A stretch of 64,000 nucleotides of DNA from Streptomyces phaeofaciens (GTDB taxonomy: Bacteria > Actinomycetota > Actinomycetes > Streptomycetales > Streptomycetaceae). The translations under genes were made by a program, and so were the position numbers. Position 1 is the first letter of the stretch. Every line of letters starts with the position of its first letter. Shown here in pieces: positions 27,274-35,429 of this stretch. The DNA is taken from contig NZ_BMSA01000010.1 of the NCBI RefSeq assembly GCF_014648915.1, forward strand, positions 223,316 through 287,315, in the 5' to 3' direction. Below the pieces are notes generated by a model, which worked only from the letters and a program-made list of their open reading frames with translations, had not been told where the DNA came from and did not search any database.

Positions 27274-27978
27274 ATGCGTATCCGCCGCACCCGCCACCTG
27301 CTCGCCCTCACCGCACTGACCGCCCTCGCCCTCACCGCGTGCGAGAACGGGACGGGCACGAGGGACGAGGGGGCGTCGGCGCTTCCCGCGTCGTCCGTGA
27401 CGACACCGCCCGCGAAGCCGGCGGCCGACGGCAGCGCCGGGGCGTCCGAGAACACCACCGGCTCGAAGGGCTCCTCCGGCACCGGGACCTCCGGGACCTC
27501 CGGCGCCAAGACCCCCGACGCCAAGGCCCCCGGCGCCTCCGACGCCGCGACCCGCGTCCTGTGCAACGGCTCGAACACCAAGGTCACCGCACAGTCGCTC
27601 AGCCGCCCGCTCAACCACATGCTGCTCACCGTGACCAACACCGGAAGCAGGACCTGCGATCTGACCTACTACCCGGTGCTGCGCTTCGACGAGATGCAGT
27701 GGGTGCCGCAGGCCGCCGAGGAGACCCACCCGCAGGCGGTGACGACCCTCGCGCCGGGCGAGTCCGGGTACGCGGGCGTCCTGCTGTCCGCCGCCGACGG
27801 AAGCGGCGACGGCGGACAGACCGCCGAGAAGCTCACCGTCGCCTTCCAGGGCATGACGCCGAACAGCAGCGGCGGCGCCTCGGCCACCCCGGCCCTGCCG
27901 GCCGGGGGCGTCTACTACGACAGCTCCCTGACGGTGACGTACTGGCAGCAGGACGCGGACGACGCCCTGTCCTGGTAG
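27274..27978 (+). CDS. DUF4232-family lipoprotein
   Basis: 234 residues from ATG 27274 (AGAGGA upstream). A signal peptide with lipobox ALTAC (Cys about 23) is followed by a Ser/Gly/Thr/Ala-rich linker of some 60 residues and a beta-rich DUF4232 domain: TRVLCNGSNTKVT, LLTVTNTGSRTCDLTYYPVLRF and APGESGYAGVLLS, with two Cys likely in a disulfide. Such proteins are abundant on streptomycete surfaces; function unknown. It is divergent from the membrane-anchored regulator gene, with 187 bases between them. Confidence 0.8.
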   Translation: MRIRRTRHLLALTALTALALTACENGTGTRDEGASALPASSVTTPPAKPAADGSAGASENTTGSKGSSGTGTSGTSGAKTPDAKAPGASDAATRVLCNGSNTKVTAQSLSRPLNHMLLTVTNTGSRTCDLTYYPVLRFDEMQWVPQAAEETHPQAVTTLAPGESGYAGVLLSAADGSGDGGQTAEKLTVAFQGMTPNSSGGASATPALPAGGVYYDSSLTVTYWQQDADDALSW

Positions 27979-27998
27979 GGGTTCTGAGTCGACAGGGC

Positions 27999-28991
27999 CT
28001 AGCGGAGCTTCAGCGCCGCTTCCGTCGCCCAGTACGTCAGGATGTTCCGCGCCCCGGCCCGCTTGATGCCGGTCAGCGTCTCGAAGATCGCCCGGTCGCG
28101 GTCGACCCAGCCCTTCTCGGCGGCGGCCTCGACCATCGAGTACTCGCCGGAGATCTGGTACGCGGCGACCGGCACGTCCACGGCCTCGGCGACCCGGGCC
28201 AGGACGTCGAGGTAGGGGCCGGCCGGCTTGACCATGACCATGTCGGCGCCCTCCTCCAGGTCCAGCGCCAGCTCCCGCATCGACTCGCGGAGGTTGGCCG
28301 GGTCCTGCTGGTAGGTCTTGCGGTCGCCCTGGAGCGAGGACCCGACGGCCTCCCGGAAGGGGCCGTAGAACGCGGAGGAGTACTTCGCGGTGTAGGCGAG
28401 GATCGAGACGTCCTCCCGGCCGATCTGGTCGAGGGCGTCGCGGACGACGCCGATCTGGCCGTCCATCATCCCGCTGGGGCCCACGACATGGGCGCCGGCG
28501 TCGGCCTGGACCTGCGCCATCTCGGCGTACCGCTCCAGGGTCGCGTCGTTGTCCACCCGGCCCTGGGCGTCCAGGACGCCGCAGTGGCCGTGGTCCACGG
28601 TCTCGTCCAGGCACAGGTCGGACATGACGAGCAGGTCGTCGCCGACCTCGGCCCGCACATCGCGCAGGGCGACCTGGAGGATCCCTTCCGGGTCGGTGCC
28701 GGGCGTGCCGAACGCGTCCTTCTTCGACTCCTCCGGCACCCCGAAGAGCATGATCCCGGAGACCCCGGCCTCCACGGCCTCCAGCGCGGCCTTCTTCAGG
28801 CTGTCCCGGGTGTGCTGCACCACACCGGGCATCGCCTGGATCGGCACCGGCTCGCTCACGCCCTCCCGCACGAAGGCGGGGAGGATGAAGTCGGCCGGGT
28901 GCAGCCGGGTCTCGGCGACCATGCGCCGCATCGCGGGGGTGGTGCGCAGTCGCCGGGGACGCGTACCGGGAAAGGAACCGTACTTCGTCAT
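27999..28991 (-). CDS. hemB: Delta-aminolevulinic acid dehydratase (porphobilinogen synthase)
   Basis: 330 residues from ATG 28991. It condenses two 5-aminolevulinate molecules to porphobilinogen, the step between HemA/HemL and HemC in haem synthesis. The Schiff-base lysines are Lys203 (TAKYSS) and Lys255 (MVKPAGPYLD). The metal site is DLCLDETVDHGHCG: Cys127 and Cys137 remain, but the middle position is Asp129, so it is not the full three-Cys zinc type. In other streptomycetes I know it sits next to hemD; here a RiPP cluster of about 15 kb lies between them. Confidence 0.96.
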   Translation of the reverse strand: MTKYGSFPGTRPRRLRTTPAMRRMVAETRLHPADFILPAFVREGVSEPVPIQAMPGVVQHTRDSLKKAALEAVEAGVSGIMLFGVPEESKKDAFGTPGTDPEGILQVALRDVRAEVGDDLLVMSDLCLDETVDHGHCGVLDAQGRVDNDATLERYAEMAQVQADAGAHVVGPSGMMDGQIGVVRDALDQIGREDVSILAYTAKYSSAFYGPFREAVGSSLQGDRKTYQQDPANLRESMRELALDLEEGADMVMVKPAGPYLDVLARVAEAVDVPVAAYQISGEYSMVEAAAEKGWVDRDRAIFETLTGIKRAGARNILTYWATEAALKLR

Positions 28992-29138
28992 GCCACCTAC
29001 GCTACGCCCGTCCCGGCAGCCCCTTTGCCGACGAACCGTCGGCCTCCCCCGGCCTTCCCCCGGCTGCCCCGGAGCCGCCCCGGGCGCGTCACCCCGACAC
29101 CGCCCCGGCACCACCCCCACGTCCCCGGGAGACGCCCC

Positions 29139-30116
29139 CTAGAACCAGCCCCGCTCGCGCGCCAGCAGTGCCGCCTGGAAGCGATTGCCCGCGTGCAGCC
29201 GGGTCATCAGGGACGCCACGTGCTTGCGGTACGTCCGCACCGAGATCCCGAGGTCACGGGCGCCGCTCTCGTCCTTGTCCGCGTCGTAGAGGGCCCGCAG
29301 GATGCGGCGCTCGATCTCGCTGAGCAGCTCGTCGTCCTGGCCGGGCAGTTCCTGGGCCATCGCCCACATCCGGTCGAACAGGGTGACCAGCGTGGCGACG
29401 AGCCCGGGTTCGCGGGTGAGGAGGGCACCCTTGGAGGTGTCCGCCGGGTCGATGGGCGTGAGCGCCGCGTGCCGGTCGCAGATGATCATCCGCTCCAGGG
29501 GCTGGTGGGAGATCCGTATCTCCGCGCCCTTCGCGGACAGCTCCCGCAGATACGACAGGGTGGTCGGGTCGTCGAGCGCGGGAGCCGCCATCAGCGTGCG
29601 CATCCGCACGCCGCGGCGCAGGATCCTGAGGTCGATGGGGCGTGAGAAGTCCGCGGACTCGGGGGTGATGATGCCCGTCGGGTTGGTGGTGAGGCTCTCG
29701 GTGCGGGCGAAGAAGGTGAGCTCGTCGATCACCGCCCGGACGGCCTCCATGCCCTCGATCTGCTGCACGGTCGGCGCGTCGGACGGCACCGGGGGCGGCG
29801 CGCCGGCCGGTTCCCGTTCCTTGCGGAGCGAGTCGACGATGCCGTCGGCCTCCGCCGCGTCCTCCAGTTCGCCCCGCAGCCGGTCCAGCCGCCGCTCGAT
29901 GAGCCGCTCCACCGCGCGGGCGGGCGGCACCGGGCGCAGCGCCCCCGTGTGGGTGCGGGTGACGATGCCGAGTTCCACGAGGTGGTCGGCGATGTCCGCG
30001 GGGACGTCGTCGGGGACGGCCTGGCCGGGATCCGTCGCGCCGCATCGCAGCAGCCGTCGGTAGGAAGCCTCCTCCTCTCTGCCGACGCCCAGGAACTGCA
30101 GACTCGGTCGCGCCAT
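29139..30116 (-). CDS. LuxR-type helix-turn-helix regulator with large N-terminal domain
   Basis: 325 residues from ATG 30116. The N-terminal 80 residues look like a winged-helix domain (GQAVPDDVPADIADHLVELGIVTRTHTGALRPVPP). The middle resembles the phospholipase D/TrmB-like sensor part of streptomycete regulators (IDLRILRRGVRMRTLMAAPALDDPTTLSYLRELSAKGAEIRIS). The C-terminal 65 residues form a LuxR-type HTH (ALYDADKDESGARDLGISVRTYRKHVASLMTRLHAGNRFQAALLARERGW). It is divergent from a secreted-peptide gene and the RiPP cluster beyond, and is a candidate cluster regulator. There is no receiver domain. Confidence 0.78.
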   Translation of the reverse strand: MARPSLQFLGVGREEEASYRRLLRCGATDPGQAVPDDVPADIADHLVELGIVTRTHTGALRPVPPARAVERLIERRLDRLRGELEDAAEADGIVDSLRKEREPAGAPPPVPSDAPTVQQIEGMEAVRAVIDELTFFARTESLTTNPTGIITPESADFSRPIDLRILRRGVRMRTLMAAPALDDPTTLSYLRELSAKGAEIRISHQPLERMIICDRHAALTPIDPADTSKGALLTREPGLVATLVTLFDRMWAMAQELPGQDDELLSEIERRILRALYDADKDESGARDLGISVRTYRKHVASLMTRLHAGNRFQAALLARERGWF

Positions 30117-30392
30117 GTTTTCCCCCCGCGCACGTCGCGTTGTCGATCTCGTCACTAGAGATACCTCGGGTGTCTTTCGTTCCGCCACGCCCGTGCGGCG
30201 TTCTCGCGGCCCCGACGCGTTGCCCGGCCCCGGTGCAGGAAACGGCACCGGCGGGCCGCAGCAAGTTGCACGATCTTCGCCTCCTGCACGGGGGCCGGGG
30301 ACGGCAGAGTTGTTCTCGCAAGGAGGCAAGACCGCAAGAGAACGGCCGACTTGCAGGCAGAACAGAACCATTCGCACTTCAGGGGGAAAAAC
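30117..30392. promoter_or_regulatory. Divergent promoter region with inverted repeats
   Basis: This 276-base gap separates the LuxR-type regulator gene from the secreted-peptide gene. It holds GTTCTC (30312-30317) and GAGAAC (30338-30343), an inverted pair 20 bases apart enclosing two CGCAAG direct repeats 16 bases apart. A smaller pair, ATCTC/GAGAT, lies at 30146-30162. These are candidate binding sites for the regulator; no -10/-35 pair stands out. Confidence 0.35.
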
Positions 30393-30794
30393 GTGAACCG
30401 CTCTGTCGCCGGCTCCACAACCGCTCGTCTCGTCCGCACCGGCCTCCGCGCCGCCGCGACCCTGGCCGCCACCGGCGTCCTGACGCTGACGGCGCAGGGC
30501 GCGGCCCACGCCGCCGAGGCGGGACCCGCGTCCGGCCGGACGGCCGCCGCCTCCGTCACCGCCGCCTCTGCCTCTGCCTCTGCCTCTGCCTCCGCTTCTG
30601 TCTCCGGCGGGCTGCCGACCCTGCCGCAGCTGCCGCACCTGCCCGGGAAGCCGACCCTGCCGGCCCTGCCCGGTCTCCCCACGCTGCCGGACATCCTGGG
30701 CCCGGTCGTCGACACCCTCGACGGCAACCACGACTGGGGCGTCATGCCGGCCGACCCCAACCCGGGTCGGCCCGCCCCGAAGCCCGGCGTCTGA
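30393..30794 (+). CDS. Secreted Pro/Leu-rich small protein
   Basis: 133 residues from a GTG at 30393 with AGGGGG upstream. A basic start and hydrophobic core give a Sec signal peptide ending AAHAAEAG. A run of Ala-Ser repeats (built from the hexamer GCCTCT) is followed by tandem PTLP/LPxLP units (GLPTLPQLPHLPGKPTLPALPGLPTLPD) and an acidic/Pro tail. No enzyme motif and no Cys. It is followed by a hairpin terminator. Whether it belongs to the RiPP cluster or to the regulator is unclear. Confidence 0.65.
   Translation: MNRSVAGSTTARLVRTGLRAAATLAATGVLTLTAQGAAHAAEAGPASGRTAAASVTAASASASASASASVSGGLPTLPQLPHLPGKPTLPALPGLPTLPDILGPVVDTLDGNHDWGVMPADPNPGRPAPKPGV
30564..30605 (+). repeat. GCCTCT hexamer microsatellite inside a coding region
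   Basis: Four perfect GCCTCT units (30564-30587) followed by three degenerate ones encode alternating Ala-Ser. TCT is a rare Ser codon in streptomycetes, so the repeat stands out from the surrounding codon use. Slippage would change length by two residues without shifting the frame. Confidence 0.7.
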
Positions 30795-30812
30795 GCCGCA
30801 CCCGCCCCTGAC

Positions 30813-30837
30813 GGCGGGCCCCTGACCAAGGCCCGCC
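30813..30837 (+). terminator. Hairpin terminator before the RiPP operon
   Basis: GGCGGGCC (30813-30820) pairs with GGCCCGCC (30830-30837) around a nine-base loop, 19 bases after the stop of the secreted-protein gene. It probably insulates the RiPP genes, which start at 30929. Confidence 0.55.
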
Positions 30838-30928
30838 GCCCCGCCTCCGCGGAGCCGGCGCACCCCTTCAGAGAAATCCCGTCTCCCGGGCACAGCCCTG
30901 CCCGCACACGAGAGAGATATAAGCCGCC

Positions 30929-31891
30929 ATGACGGAATATTCGGTTCTTGTCCCGTTCGTGCCGCGCCGCCTCGAACAGGCGCTGCCGTTCGCGGGTCTG
31001 GTGAACTGGACGCCCGCCGTGCGGCTCTGGCAGGGACAGTCGATGCTCCTGGAGCCCCACCAGACCTTCGTCGGGGCGGCCGGAGCCGGCTTCCGGGTCC
31101 CGGTCGGGTTCGGGGTCACGCTGATGCCGCTGCGGCACCCCTTCGAGGCCGCCAACCAGGCCCGTTCCGTCGCCCTGGCCACCGGCCATCCGGTGATCGC
31201 CGGCTTCGGCCCCGGCGCGCCCGCCTTCCAGGAGAACCTGCTGGGAGCCCCGTACGAGAAGCCGCTGGCCGTGGCCCGGCAGTATCTGACGGCCGTGCGC
31301 CGGCTGCTGGACGGCGAGCTGGTGCACATGGACGGCCCCGAGTACACCTTCCAGGCACAGCTCGCGCCGGCCGCCGCACCCCGTGTGGACGTCGGACTCG
31401 GTGTGCTGCGGCCCGGAATGGCCCGGCTGGCCGGCGAGATCGCCGACACGGTGATCACCTGGCTGACCCCGCCCTCCTATCTGCGCGAGGTGCTGCTGCC
31501 CGCCGTCGAGGAGGGCATGGCGAGGGCCGGCCGCACCGACCGGCCGCGCATCGTCGCCATGGTCCCGGTGGGCCTGGAACGCGAGGGCACCGCACCCGAA
31601 CGGCTCGCGCTGGCGAGCAACTACGCGCACCTTCAGGCCCCGCACTACCTGGACATGCTCCGGCGGGCCGGCGTCGAGACCGCGGGACAGGACCCGCACG
31701 CGATCGCGCGGGGCGCGGTCGACGTGGGCGCCTTCGTCACCGGTGACCTCGACACGGTCGTCAAGCGGCTCGACGAGTACCGGCAGGCCGGCGTCGACGA
31801 GATCGTCCTCAACGCCACGGGCGTCAACAAGATGTTCGGCACCCAGGAGGCGATCGGCGACCTCACGGAGATCCTCCGCACCGCCGTCTGA
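30929..31891 (+). CDS. Luciferase-like (F420-type) oxidoreductase of the RiPP cluster
   Basis: 320 residues, LLM class TIM barrel, shorter than FMN-linked monooxygenases. It has a typical F420-dependent pattern: GVTLMPLRHPFEAANQARSVALATGHPVIAGFGPG, then YLTAVRRLLDGE, LRPGMARLAGEIADTVITWLTPPSYL and the end VLNATGVNK. It is the first gene of the RiPP run, 95 bases before the recognition protein gene. F420H2-dependent enzymes of this class are known to reduce dehydroalanine to D-alanine in lanthipeptides (LxmJ of lexapeptide). With LanKC in the same cluster, reduction of dehydrated Ser/Thr is my preferred role, but this is inference. Confidence 0.8.
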   Translation: MTEYSVLVPFVPRRLEQALPFAGLVNWTPAVRLWQGQSMLLEPHQTFVGAAGAGFRVPVGFGVTLMPLRHPFEAANQARSVALATGHPVIAGFGPGAPAFQENLLGAPYEKPLAVARQYLTAVRRLLDGELVHMDGPEYTFQAQLAPAAAPRVDVGLGVLRPGMARLAGEIADTVITWLTPPSYLREVLLPAVEEGMARAGRTDRPRIVAMVPVGLEREGTAPERLALASNYAHLQAPHYLDMLRRAGVETAGQDPHAIARGAVDVGAFVTGDLDTVVKRLDEYRQAGVDEIVLNATGVNKMFGTQEAIGDLTEILRTAV

Positions 31892-31985
31892 CGCCCCGCA
31901 CTCCGCACCCCAGACCCCACACCCCGTACCCGAGGACCACACCGTCATGGACACAGCCACGCGCAGACGCGCGAAGGAACACATC

Positions 31986-32978
31986 ATGTCGTGGGGTTCG
32001 GGCGGCCGCCGGCCGTCCGGTGTCCCCGAGACCTCGATCGCCACGATCGTCCTGGCCGACGCCCGTCACCGGGACGCCGTCGGCCACCTCACCGGCCCCG
32101 GCACCCTCGTCTTCGTGCCGGAGACCGGCGCGGGAGAGGCGACCGGCGGCACGGTCCCCTACGGCGGCTCGCTGCGCGATCCCGGCGTGGACTTCGCCCT
32201 CGGCGAGGACTTCTACCTCCAGACCCAGGACTACGCGTCCAGCGCGTACATGTCCGTGCTCGGCCCGACCGTCGTCCGGGTGTTCGGCCTTGAGGACTTC
32301 TCGGCCTTCGTCGCCGACGCCGACCGCGCCCTGCACGAGGGCGTCTTCCCCGACTTCCTGATCACCCCGGCGGTCCTGCTCGCCGACACCGCCGCCCTCG
32401 GCGGCCCGCGCACCGCCGACGGCCCCGCCCTGCGCCTGTACGTCGACCCGGACGGCCGGGTCTCCACCTCGCCGTCCGGCTCCCCGCTGGGCACGGTCGC
32501 CGACGACATGGCCACCCTCGTCACCCGCTACGAGCACGTCAACGCGGCCAGCGAGGCACCGTGCGCGGTGAGTCTGGGCGCCGCCGTCCCGGAGGAGGCG
32601 CGCACCGCGGCCCTCCAGACCCGTCCCTTCCTCGGCCGCTACCTGGCCGCCGTGCAGGCCCTGCGGGCGCTGACCTCGCAGGACGTCGGCGGCCTGAAGG
32701 TCTCCGGCTTCGGCCACCGGCTCGGCGGCACGTCCGACGGCGACGCCGATCTGCGCGACCCCTCGCTCCCGCTGGTCCTGTGGAACACCGAACAGGCCTA
32801 CGTCGTGGCCGGCGGCCGGGCGTTCGCCGTGGGCCACTCCTTCGCCGCCGCCGTCGAGAGCCTGCTGACCTCCGCCCCCGACCGGCTCCCCGTCCATGTC
32901 CTGGACCAGGTCCGCGCCTTCTTCACCGACCGCGGCCTGCCCGTCCCCGACACCCGCACACCGGCAGGTGCCCGATGA
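31986..32978 (+). CDS. Daptide-type RiPP recognition protein (MpaB-like)
   Basis: 330 residues from ATG 31986 (GAAGGA eight bases upstream); an ATG at 31947 is an alternative. It has no catalytic motif I know. The sequence is rich in beta segments near the start (TSIATIVLADARHRDAVGHLTG) and has FYLQTQDYASSAYMSVLGPTVVRVFGLEDFSAFVADADRALHEG and a C-terminal LDQVRAFFTDRGL. Its place ahead of a methyltransferase, an aminotransferase and precursor peptides matches the daptide recognition protein MpaB. The call rests mainly on context. The stop overlaps the next start by four bases. Confidence 0.6.
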   Translation: MSWGSGGRRPSGVPETSIATIVLADARHRDAVGHLTGPGTLVFVPETGAGEATGGTVPYGGSLRDPGVDFALGEDFYLQTQDYASSAYMSVLGPTVVRVFGLEDFSAFVADADRALHEGVFPDFLITPAVLLADTAALGGPRTADGPALRLYVDPDGRVSTSPSGSPLGTVADDMATLVTRYEHVNAASEAPCAVSLGAAVPEEARTAALQTRPFLGRYLAAVQALRALTSQDVGGLKVSGFGHRLGGTSDGDADLRDPSLPLVLWNTEQAYVVAGGRAFAVGHSFAAAVESLLTSAPDRLPVHVLDQVRAFFTDRGLPVPDTRTPAGAR

Positions 32979-33811
32979 CCACCCTCACCCTCCCGCCCGG
33001 CCTCGGCGGTGAGCGCGTCACCGCCCTCGGCGACCGCGCCCGGCTCTGCGGCCTCTACGACACGCTCGGCGCCCCCGTCTACGACGACCTCGCCGCCGCC
33101 GACGGCTTCGAGATCGGCGACATCGTCTCCGCCGTACGCACCGGAGCCGAGGGCCCCGTCCTCGACCTGGCCGCCGGAGCCGGCCGCTTCACCCTCCCGC
33201 TGCTGGCCACCGGACGCGAGGTCACCGCCCTCGACCTGTCCGCCGACATGCTGGACCTGCTGCGGGCCCGGCTCGCCAAGGCCCCGCGCCCGATGCGTGA
33301 GCGCTGCACGGTCGTCCAGGGCGACATGGCCGCCTTCGACCTGCGCCGCGCCTTCGGCCACATCGTCCTCGGCACCACCTCCCTCTCGCTCCTCGACGAG
33401 GCGGGCCGGGCCGGCCTGTACCGGTCGGTGGCCGCCCACCTCGCCCCCGGCGGACGGTTCCTGGTCTCCGTGATGGAACGCGCCGACGACGACGCGCCCA
33501 CCGAGGTGCACTCCCGGGTCCGGGGCGCGAGCGGCACCGCGTACGACCTGTACGAGTACTGGCCGGCCGGCGCCGCGGTCCGCCACGTGACCATCGCGCC
33601 GGTGGAGACCGGGTCCGAGGCGACCGGGGCGCCCGGGAAGGCCGCGGACGGTCCCGTCACCGTCTGCGTCGACGAGGTCGGCACGATGAGCATCGCCGCC
33701 ATCGAGGCCGAACTCGCCGAGGCCGGGCTCACGATCGCCGGACGCCGGCCGCTGACCGGCATGGGCGACCGCCACCGGGTGACGCTGCTGAAGGCGGTGT
33801 CCGCCCGATGA
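32975..33811 (+). CDS. Daptide-type SAM methyltransferase (MpaM-like)
   Basis: 278 residues, class I Rossmann methyltransferase with VLDLAAGAGRF (62-72) as motif I, VTALDLSADML as motif II and GHIVLGTTSLSLL as motif IV. In daptide pathways this enzyme N,N-dimethylates the amine made at the peptide C-terminus. The start ATG overlaps the previous stop, and its own stop overlaps the aminotransferase start (ATGA at both ends), so the three proteins are translationally coupled. Confidence 0.82.
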   Translation: MTTLTLPPGLGGERVTALGDRARLCGLYDTLGAPVYDDLAAADGFEIGDIVSAVRTGAEGPVLDLAAGAGRFTLPLLATGREVTALDLSADMLDLLRARLAKAPRPMRERCTVVQGDMAAFDLRRAFGHIVLGTTSLSLLDEAGRAGLYRSVAAHLAPGGRFLVSVMERADDDAPTEVHSRVRGASGTAYDLYEYWPAGAAVRHVTIAPVETGSEATGAPGKAADGPVTVCVDEVGTMSIAAIEAELAEAGLTIAGRRPLTGMGDRHRVTLLKAVSAR

Positions 33812-35076
33812 GCAGCGCCCTGTGGCCCTACCTGATCCCGCCGAGTGCCCACGGCAAGGACGCCGACTGCGCGGTGAGCGCCCGCGGTCACCGCATCACC
33901 TTCGCCGACGGCAGCGAGGTCCTCGACGCCGACAGCGGCCTGTGGAACGTCAACATCGGCTACGGCAACCGGGCGATCGCCGCCGCCGTCGCCGAGGCCG
34001 CCGCCACCGGCTCCTACCTGCACTCCTTCCGCTTCGAGAACACCTACGCCCGCAAGGCCGCCGACGATCTGCTCCAGGTCTGCGGACCCGGGCACTACGG
34101 CCGGGTGCTGCTCTCCTCCGGCGGAGGCGTCGCCAACGACGCCGCGATGAAGCTCGTCCGCCACTACCACGCCCTCAAGGGCCACCCGCGGCGCAACCTC
34201 GTGGTCGCCCTGCGCGGCAGCTTCCACGGCCTGACCTTCGGCGGCTTCGCCCTCACCGGCGAGGACCTCGGCCAGCGGGTCTACGGCGTCGACCAGCGTC
34301 TGATCCGGCACGTCACACCCAACGACGTCGACGAGCTGACGGCCCTGATCGCCCGCAGCGGGCAGCAGATCGCGGCGGTCGTGGTGGAGCCGGTGCTCGG
34401 CACCGGGACGATCCCGCTCACCGACGAGTACCTCGCCGCACTCGTGCGGCTGCGCGACGAGACCGGGTTCCTGCTGGTCGCCGACGAGGTCGCCACCGGC
34501 TTCGGCCGCACCGGCACCTTCTTCGCCTCGCAGAGCTGGCCGGGGCAGCCCGATGTGCTGCTGTCCTCCAAGGGCCTGACCAACGGCACCTGCCCCGCCT
34601 CGGCCGTCGTCTTCTCCCAGGAGATCGCCGACGCCTTCACCGAGCACGACGCGATCCTCACGCACGCCGAGACCCAGGGCGGAAGTTCCGTGCCGGCGGC
34701 GGCCGTCAGCGCGGCCATCGCCGAGATGCACCGCCTGGACGCGGTGGTCGCCGGCCGCCGGGTCGCCGCCCGCCTGGACGACGCGATCACCGACCTCGTC
34801 GCCCGGCACCCGCTGGTCACCGGCGCGTCCGGCCGGGGCTGTTTCCGCACCCTGCGGATCGGCGGACCCGGCGGACACCGGCTCTCGCCGCCCGGCGTGG
34901 CCCATCTGGTCGGCGCGGTCCGCAGGGCCGGCGCCATCGTCCACCCCGGCCCCGCCGGCATCCAGCTCGTGCCGTCCCTGACGTACTCCGACGCCGAGGT
35001 CGACGAGTTGATGACCTGCGTGGAGTCCGGCCTCGACTCCCTCGTTCCCACCGCCGCTCCGGCCACCCACCGCTGA
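33808..35076 (+). CDS. Daptide-type class III aminotransferase (MpaD-like)
   Basis: 422 residues, fold type I, ornithine-aminotransferase class. SSGGGVAND (103-111) grips the PLP phosphate, LLVADEVATGFGRTG has the cofactor Asp226, and the PLP Lys255 is in SSKGLTNG. In daptide biosynthesis the enzyme transaminates the C-terminal ketone left after oxidative decarboxylation of Thr, giving a 1,2-diaminopropane end. It is followed by the first precursor gene after 22 bases. A free amino acid substrate is less likely in this setting. Confidence 0.85.
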   Translation: MSSALWPYLIPPSAHGKDADCAVSARGHRITFADGSEVLDADSGLWNVNIGYGNRAIAAAVAEAAATGSYLHSFRFENTYARKAADDLLQVCGPGHYGRVLLSSGGGVANDAAMKLVRHYHALKGHPRRNLVVALRGSFHGLTFGGFALTGEDLGQRVYGVDQRLIRHVTPNDVDELTALIARSGQQIAAVVVEPVLGTGTIPLTDEYLAALVRLRDETGFLLVADEVATGFGRTGTFFASQSWPGQPDVLLSSKGLTNGTCPASAVVFSQEIADAFTEHDAILTHAETQGGSSVPAAAVSAAIAEMHRLDAVVAGRRVAARLDDAITDLVARHPLVTGASGRGCFRTLRIGGPGGHRLSPPGVAHLVGAVRRAGAIVHPGPAGIQLVPSLTYSDAEVDELMTCVESGLDSLVPTAAPATHR

Positions 35077-35098
35077 CCGTCCGCCAAGGAGATTCGCC

Positions 35099-35266
35099 AT
35101 GAACCAGCAGAACCCGAAGATCGAACAGCAGTTCGCCACCGAGGAGTTCTCCACCGACGCCACCGAGCTGGAGATGCAGGAACTGGAGGCCCTGGAGTCC
35201 CCCGGCTTCTGGACCGGTGTCTCGATCGGCACCGCGGTCAGCGTCTCGGTCGTCGTCGCGACCTGA
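35099..35266 (+). CDS. RiPP precursor peptide 1 (daptide-type)
   Basis: 55 residues, missed by size filters. AAGGAG lies eight bases before the ATG. The leader (1-35) is acidic and ends in ELEMQELEALESPG; the core begins near GFWTGVSIG and ends VVVAT. The C-terminal Thr is the residue daptide enzymes decarboxylate and aminate. The core has six Ser/Thr and no Cys, so it cannot form lanthionine. LEMQ resembles the leader motif read by class III lanthionine synthetases. Its core start matches precursors 4 and 5. A hairpin element follows it. Confidence 0.85.
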   Translation: MNQQNPKIEQQFATEEFSTDATELEMQELEALESPGFWTGVSIGTAVSVSVVVAT

Positions 35267-35322
35267 TCCCGCACCCCCGGACAGCCCGCCGCCGAACCCG
35301 CCGCCGACCCGCGGACAAGCCC

Positions 35323-35365
35323 GCCTCGGCCCCACTTCCGGCAAAGGAATGAGCTGGGCCGAGGC
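35323..35365 (+). promoter_or_regulatory. 43-nt hairpin element, copy 1
   Basis: A 10-bp perfect stem (GCCTCGGCCC 35323-35332, GGGCCGAGGC 35356-35365) encloses a 23-base loop containing TTCC-GGCAAA-GGAA and an ATG. It lies between precursor 1 and the dehydrogenase gene. An almost identical copy stands at 37658-37700, between precursor 5 and the protease gene. It may act as an attenuator or RNA-processing site that keeps peptide mRNA above enzyme mRNA. Confidence 0.65.
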
Positions 35366-35429
35366 AGGTCGCCCCACCGTATCCCACCCCTCTCCACCCC
35401 GTATCCGACGCAGAGCACAAGGAGCTGCC

